Source: an uncultured Bacilli bacterium
Lineage (GTDB): Bacteria > Bacillota_I > Bacilli_A > RF39 > UBA660
DNA: 24,881 bases
Direction: 5' to 3'
Assembly: GCA_934130045.1 (NCBI GenBank)
Contig: CAKOXI010000016.1
Location: 1 to 24,881, forward strand
Numbering within the stretch: position 1 is the stretch's first letter; every line of letters starts with the position of its first letter. A model generated the notes under the pieces. That model ran no database searches. It was given only the letters and a program-made list of their open reading frames with translations, and was not told the DNA's origin. The position numbers and the translations under genes were made by a program. Below are positions 23,275-24,881 of this stretch, one piece after another.

Positions 23275-24774
23275 ATGTTAAAAAGGACAAGTCAATTGGA
23301 GTTAAATTTTAGTAAACATACAGAATTATATGATATATTAATTCAACCAGATAATTTTTGGAAACAATTAAATAATATGGTAGATTTTTCATTTGTATAT
23401 GAAGAACTAAAAAATAAATATTCTTCAACAATGGGAAGAACATGTGAAGACATAATTAGAATGTTTAAATATTTATTACTAAAATCATATTTCAAATTAT
23501 CAGATAGAGGTTTAGTTGAAAGAACTCAAACCGATTTATTGTTTAAATATTTTTTAGGATATGACCCAGAGGAAACAAAGTTAATTAATCCGAGTTTATT
23601 AACTGTTTTTAGACGTGAAAGATTAAAAGATGAAGAAATAAACTTAATGGATAAATTGATTAACAAAACAGTAGAAATTGCTTTAGAAAAAGGATTAATT
23701 GAGGTTAAAAATAAAATTATAGTTGATTCAACTCATACAAATGCAATGTTTCATCATATATCACCAAGAGAAGAATTAATAAGACAAGCAAAAGAACTTA
23801 GAAAATCAATATATAAAATAGATGAAACCATGCATGATAAAATGCCTAAAAAAAGAGAATCAACAGGTTTATTAGAAGATCAAATTGAATATACAAAAGA
23901 ATTATTAGAACTAGTAAAAGACGATGGAAGATTTACAGTCTTACCAGGAATAAAAGAACAAGTAGATTATTTAGAAGAAACCATGAATGATACAGAAATA
24001 GAATTAGAATATTCAAAAGACCAAGATGCAAAGGTAGGACACAAAACTGCTGATTCATCGTTTTTTGGATACAAAACACATATAGCCATGACACCCGAAA
24101 GAATTATTACTGCTGCCACTATTACCACTGGTGAAAAAACCGATGGAAAAGAACTTATTAATTTAATAGAAAAAAGTGAAAATACTGGAATTGAAGTTGA
24201 AGCAATAATTGGTGATGGTGCATATTCTGAAAAAGAAAATTTAGATTATTGTAATGAAAATAATATAAAAAATGTTAGTAAATTAAGTAAAATGGTAACT
24301 CATGGTAATAGTAAAAGAAATAATAATTTTGAATATAACAAAGATGCGGGAATGTATGTATGTAAAGCAGGTCATATGGCAATTTTTAAAAGAAAACAAG
24401 GAAGCAAAAAATCATCTGCTGGAGATAATAGAGTTGAAGCATATTATTTTGATATAGAAAAATGTAAACATTGTCCTTTTAAAGATGGATGTTATAAAGA
24501 GGGAACAAAATCAAAAACATACAGTGTAAAAATAAAAGATGATACACATATTGCTCAAATGGATTATATGAAAACAGAAGAATTTAAAAACCTATATAAG
24601 GAAAGATATAAAATTGAAGCAAAAAATGCAGAATTAAAAAATAATTATAATTATGGGAATGCAAATGCCTGTGGAAAACTAGGTATTACAATACAAGGGG
24701 CAACTACGCTCTTTTTGACCAACATGAAAAGAATAATCAAATTAGAAGAAGAAAAAAATAAAAATATAAGATAA
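23275..24774 (+). CDS. IS1182-family DDE transposase
   Basis: A 499-aa transposase. The N-terminal region (LELNFSKHTELYDILIQPDNFWKQL, then the FKYLLLKSYFKLSDRGL helices) is typical of IS1182. Likely catalytic residues: Asp in IIVDSTHTNAMF, Asp in AIIGDGAYSEKENL, and Glu in KERYKIEAKNAELKNNY near the end. A cysteine cluster (CKHCPFKDGCY) of the kind seen in this family precedes the last acidic residue. I start at ATG 23275, with GGTGAT upstream; the ATG at 23263 overlaps that site. No frameshift or stop, so the element may be active. Confidence 0.92.
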   Translation: MLKRTSQLELNFSKHTELYDILIQPDNFWKQLNNMVDFSFVYEELKNKYSSTMGRTCEDIIRMFKYLLLKSYFKLSDRGLVERTQTDLLFKYFLGYDPEETKLINPSLLTVFRRERLKDEEINLMDKLINKTVEIALEKGLIEVKNKIIVDSTHTNAMFHHISPREELIRQAKELRKSIYKIDETMHDKMPKKRESTGLLEDQIEYTKELLELVKDDGRFTVLPGIKEQVDYLEETMNDTEIELEYSKDQDAKVGHKTADSSFFGYKTHIAMTPERIITAATITTGEKTDGKELINLIEKSENTGIEVEAIIGDGAYSEKENLDYCNENNIKNVSKLSKMVTHGNSKRNNNFEYNKDAGMYVCKAGHMAIFKRKQGSKKSSAGDNRVEAYYFDIEKCKHCPFKDGCYKEGTKSKTYSVKIKDDTHIAQMDYMKTEEFKNLYKERYKIEAKNAELKNNYNYGNANACGKLGITIQGATTLFLTNMKRIIKLEEEKNKNIR

Positions 24775-24863
24775 TGATAGCCTAGATTTATCTATTTTTA
24801 TTAAATTAATTAAAAAAACTAATAAATAGAAAATAAATTCTAAATATCAGTTTTAATTTTAAC
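24775..24863. other. Non-coding right end of the IS
   Basis: An AT-rich stretch holding an imperfect inverted repeat (TCTATTTTTATT near 24793 against AATAAATAGA ending near 24831), which may serve as the transposase terminator. No gene seen. Confidence 0.35.
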
Positions 24864-24881
24864 TACTTTTTCAGCAGTCTC
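24864..24881 (-). repeat. Right terminal inverted repeat of the IS
   Basis: TACTTTTTCAGCAGTCTC, the exact complement of the left repeat; it ends at the window edge. Confidence 0.92.

Larger units (their letters stand above)
23181..24881 (+). mobile_element. Complete IS1182-family insertion sequence (1,701 bp)
   Basis: Bounded by identical 18-bp terminal inverted repeats: GAGACTGCTGAAAAAGTA at 23181-23198 and its complement at 24864-24881, the last base of the window. It contains one transposase gene on the plus strand. It lies 85 bases downstream of ssrA. The right-hand flank is outside the window, so a target-site duplication cannot be checked. The family assignment comes from the transposase. 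Confidence 0.9.

Noticed and set aside
132..24774. A UGA-recoded (Mycoplasma-type) genetic code, considered because of the low GC content
   Set aside because: tsaE and the 34-aa ORF end at TGA, tryptophans in conserved motifs are TGG, and all conserved proteins are full length under the standard bacterial code.

Overview
The window is very AT-rich DNA from a low-GC Gram-positive bacterium. TGA is a normal stop (it ends the first gene) and tryptophan is TGG, so a Mycoplasma-type code is excluded. Strong AGGAGG/GGTGAT ribosome binding sites, PcrA and LigA in one gene cluster, pyruvate formate-lyase and a sortase/adhesin pair suggest an anaerobic, probably host-associated Bacillota lineage (Erysipelotrichia/RF39-like Bacilli is my guess; the sequence alone does not prove it).

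Layout. Bases 1-51 are the 3' end of a 5S rRNA. A plus-strand operon for the tRNA t6A modification follows (tsaE-tsaB-rimI-like-tsaD), plus a transglutaminase-fold protein whose expected cysteine is serine. It ends at a symmetric terminator shared with a convergent sugar-nucleotidyltransferase gene. From about 5.3 to 10.4 kb on the minus strand is a NitT/TauT-type ABC importer: binding protein, ATPase, permease. The ATPase gene is cut in two by a 2,528-bp element (about 6240-8767). The element carries a large serine recombinase, a 34-aa ORF coupled to it, and an oppositely oriented membrane protein of unknown function. Joining the outer halves of the two junctions restores an intact 250-aa ATPase frame, and joining the inner halves gives a near-palindromic attP.

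From 10.6 to 13.8 kb are a secreted thioester/isopeptide adhesin, built from a duplicated block of three SpaA-like domains with an LPNTL sorting signal, and its overlapping sortase. From 13.9 to 19.6 kb is pcrA, a 51-aa membrane protein, a 486-aa protein of unknown function, and ligA. From 19.7 to 22.7 kb are pflB-pflA, followed by ssrA (tmRNA). The window closes with a complete IS1182-type insertion sequence (23181-24881) whose 18-bp terminal inverted repeats are identical.

The most notable feature is the minimal serine-recombinase element inside the conserved H-loop codons of the transporter ATPase. The truncated ATPase keeps every nucleotide-binding motif up to the H-loop, and the detached C-terminal piece has no disabling mutation. 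The insertion is therefore either recent or reversible, and it could act as a DNA-level switch on the transporter.
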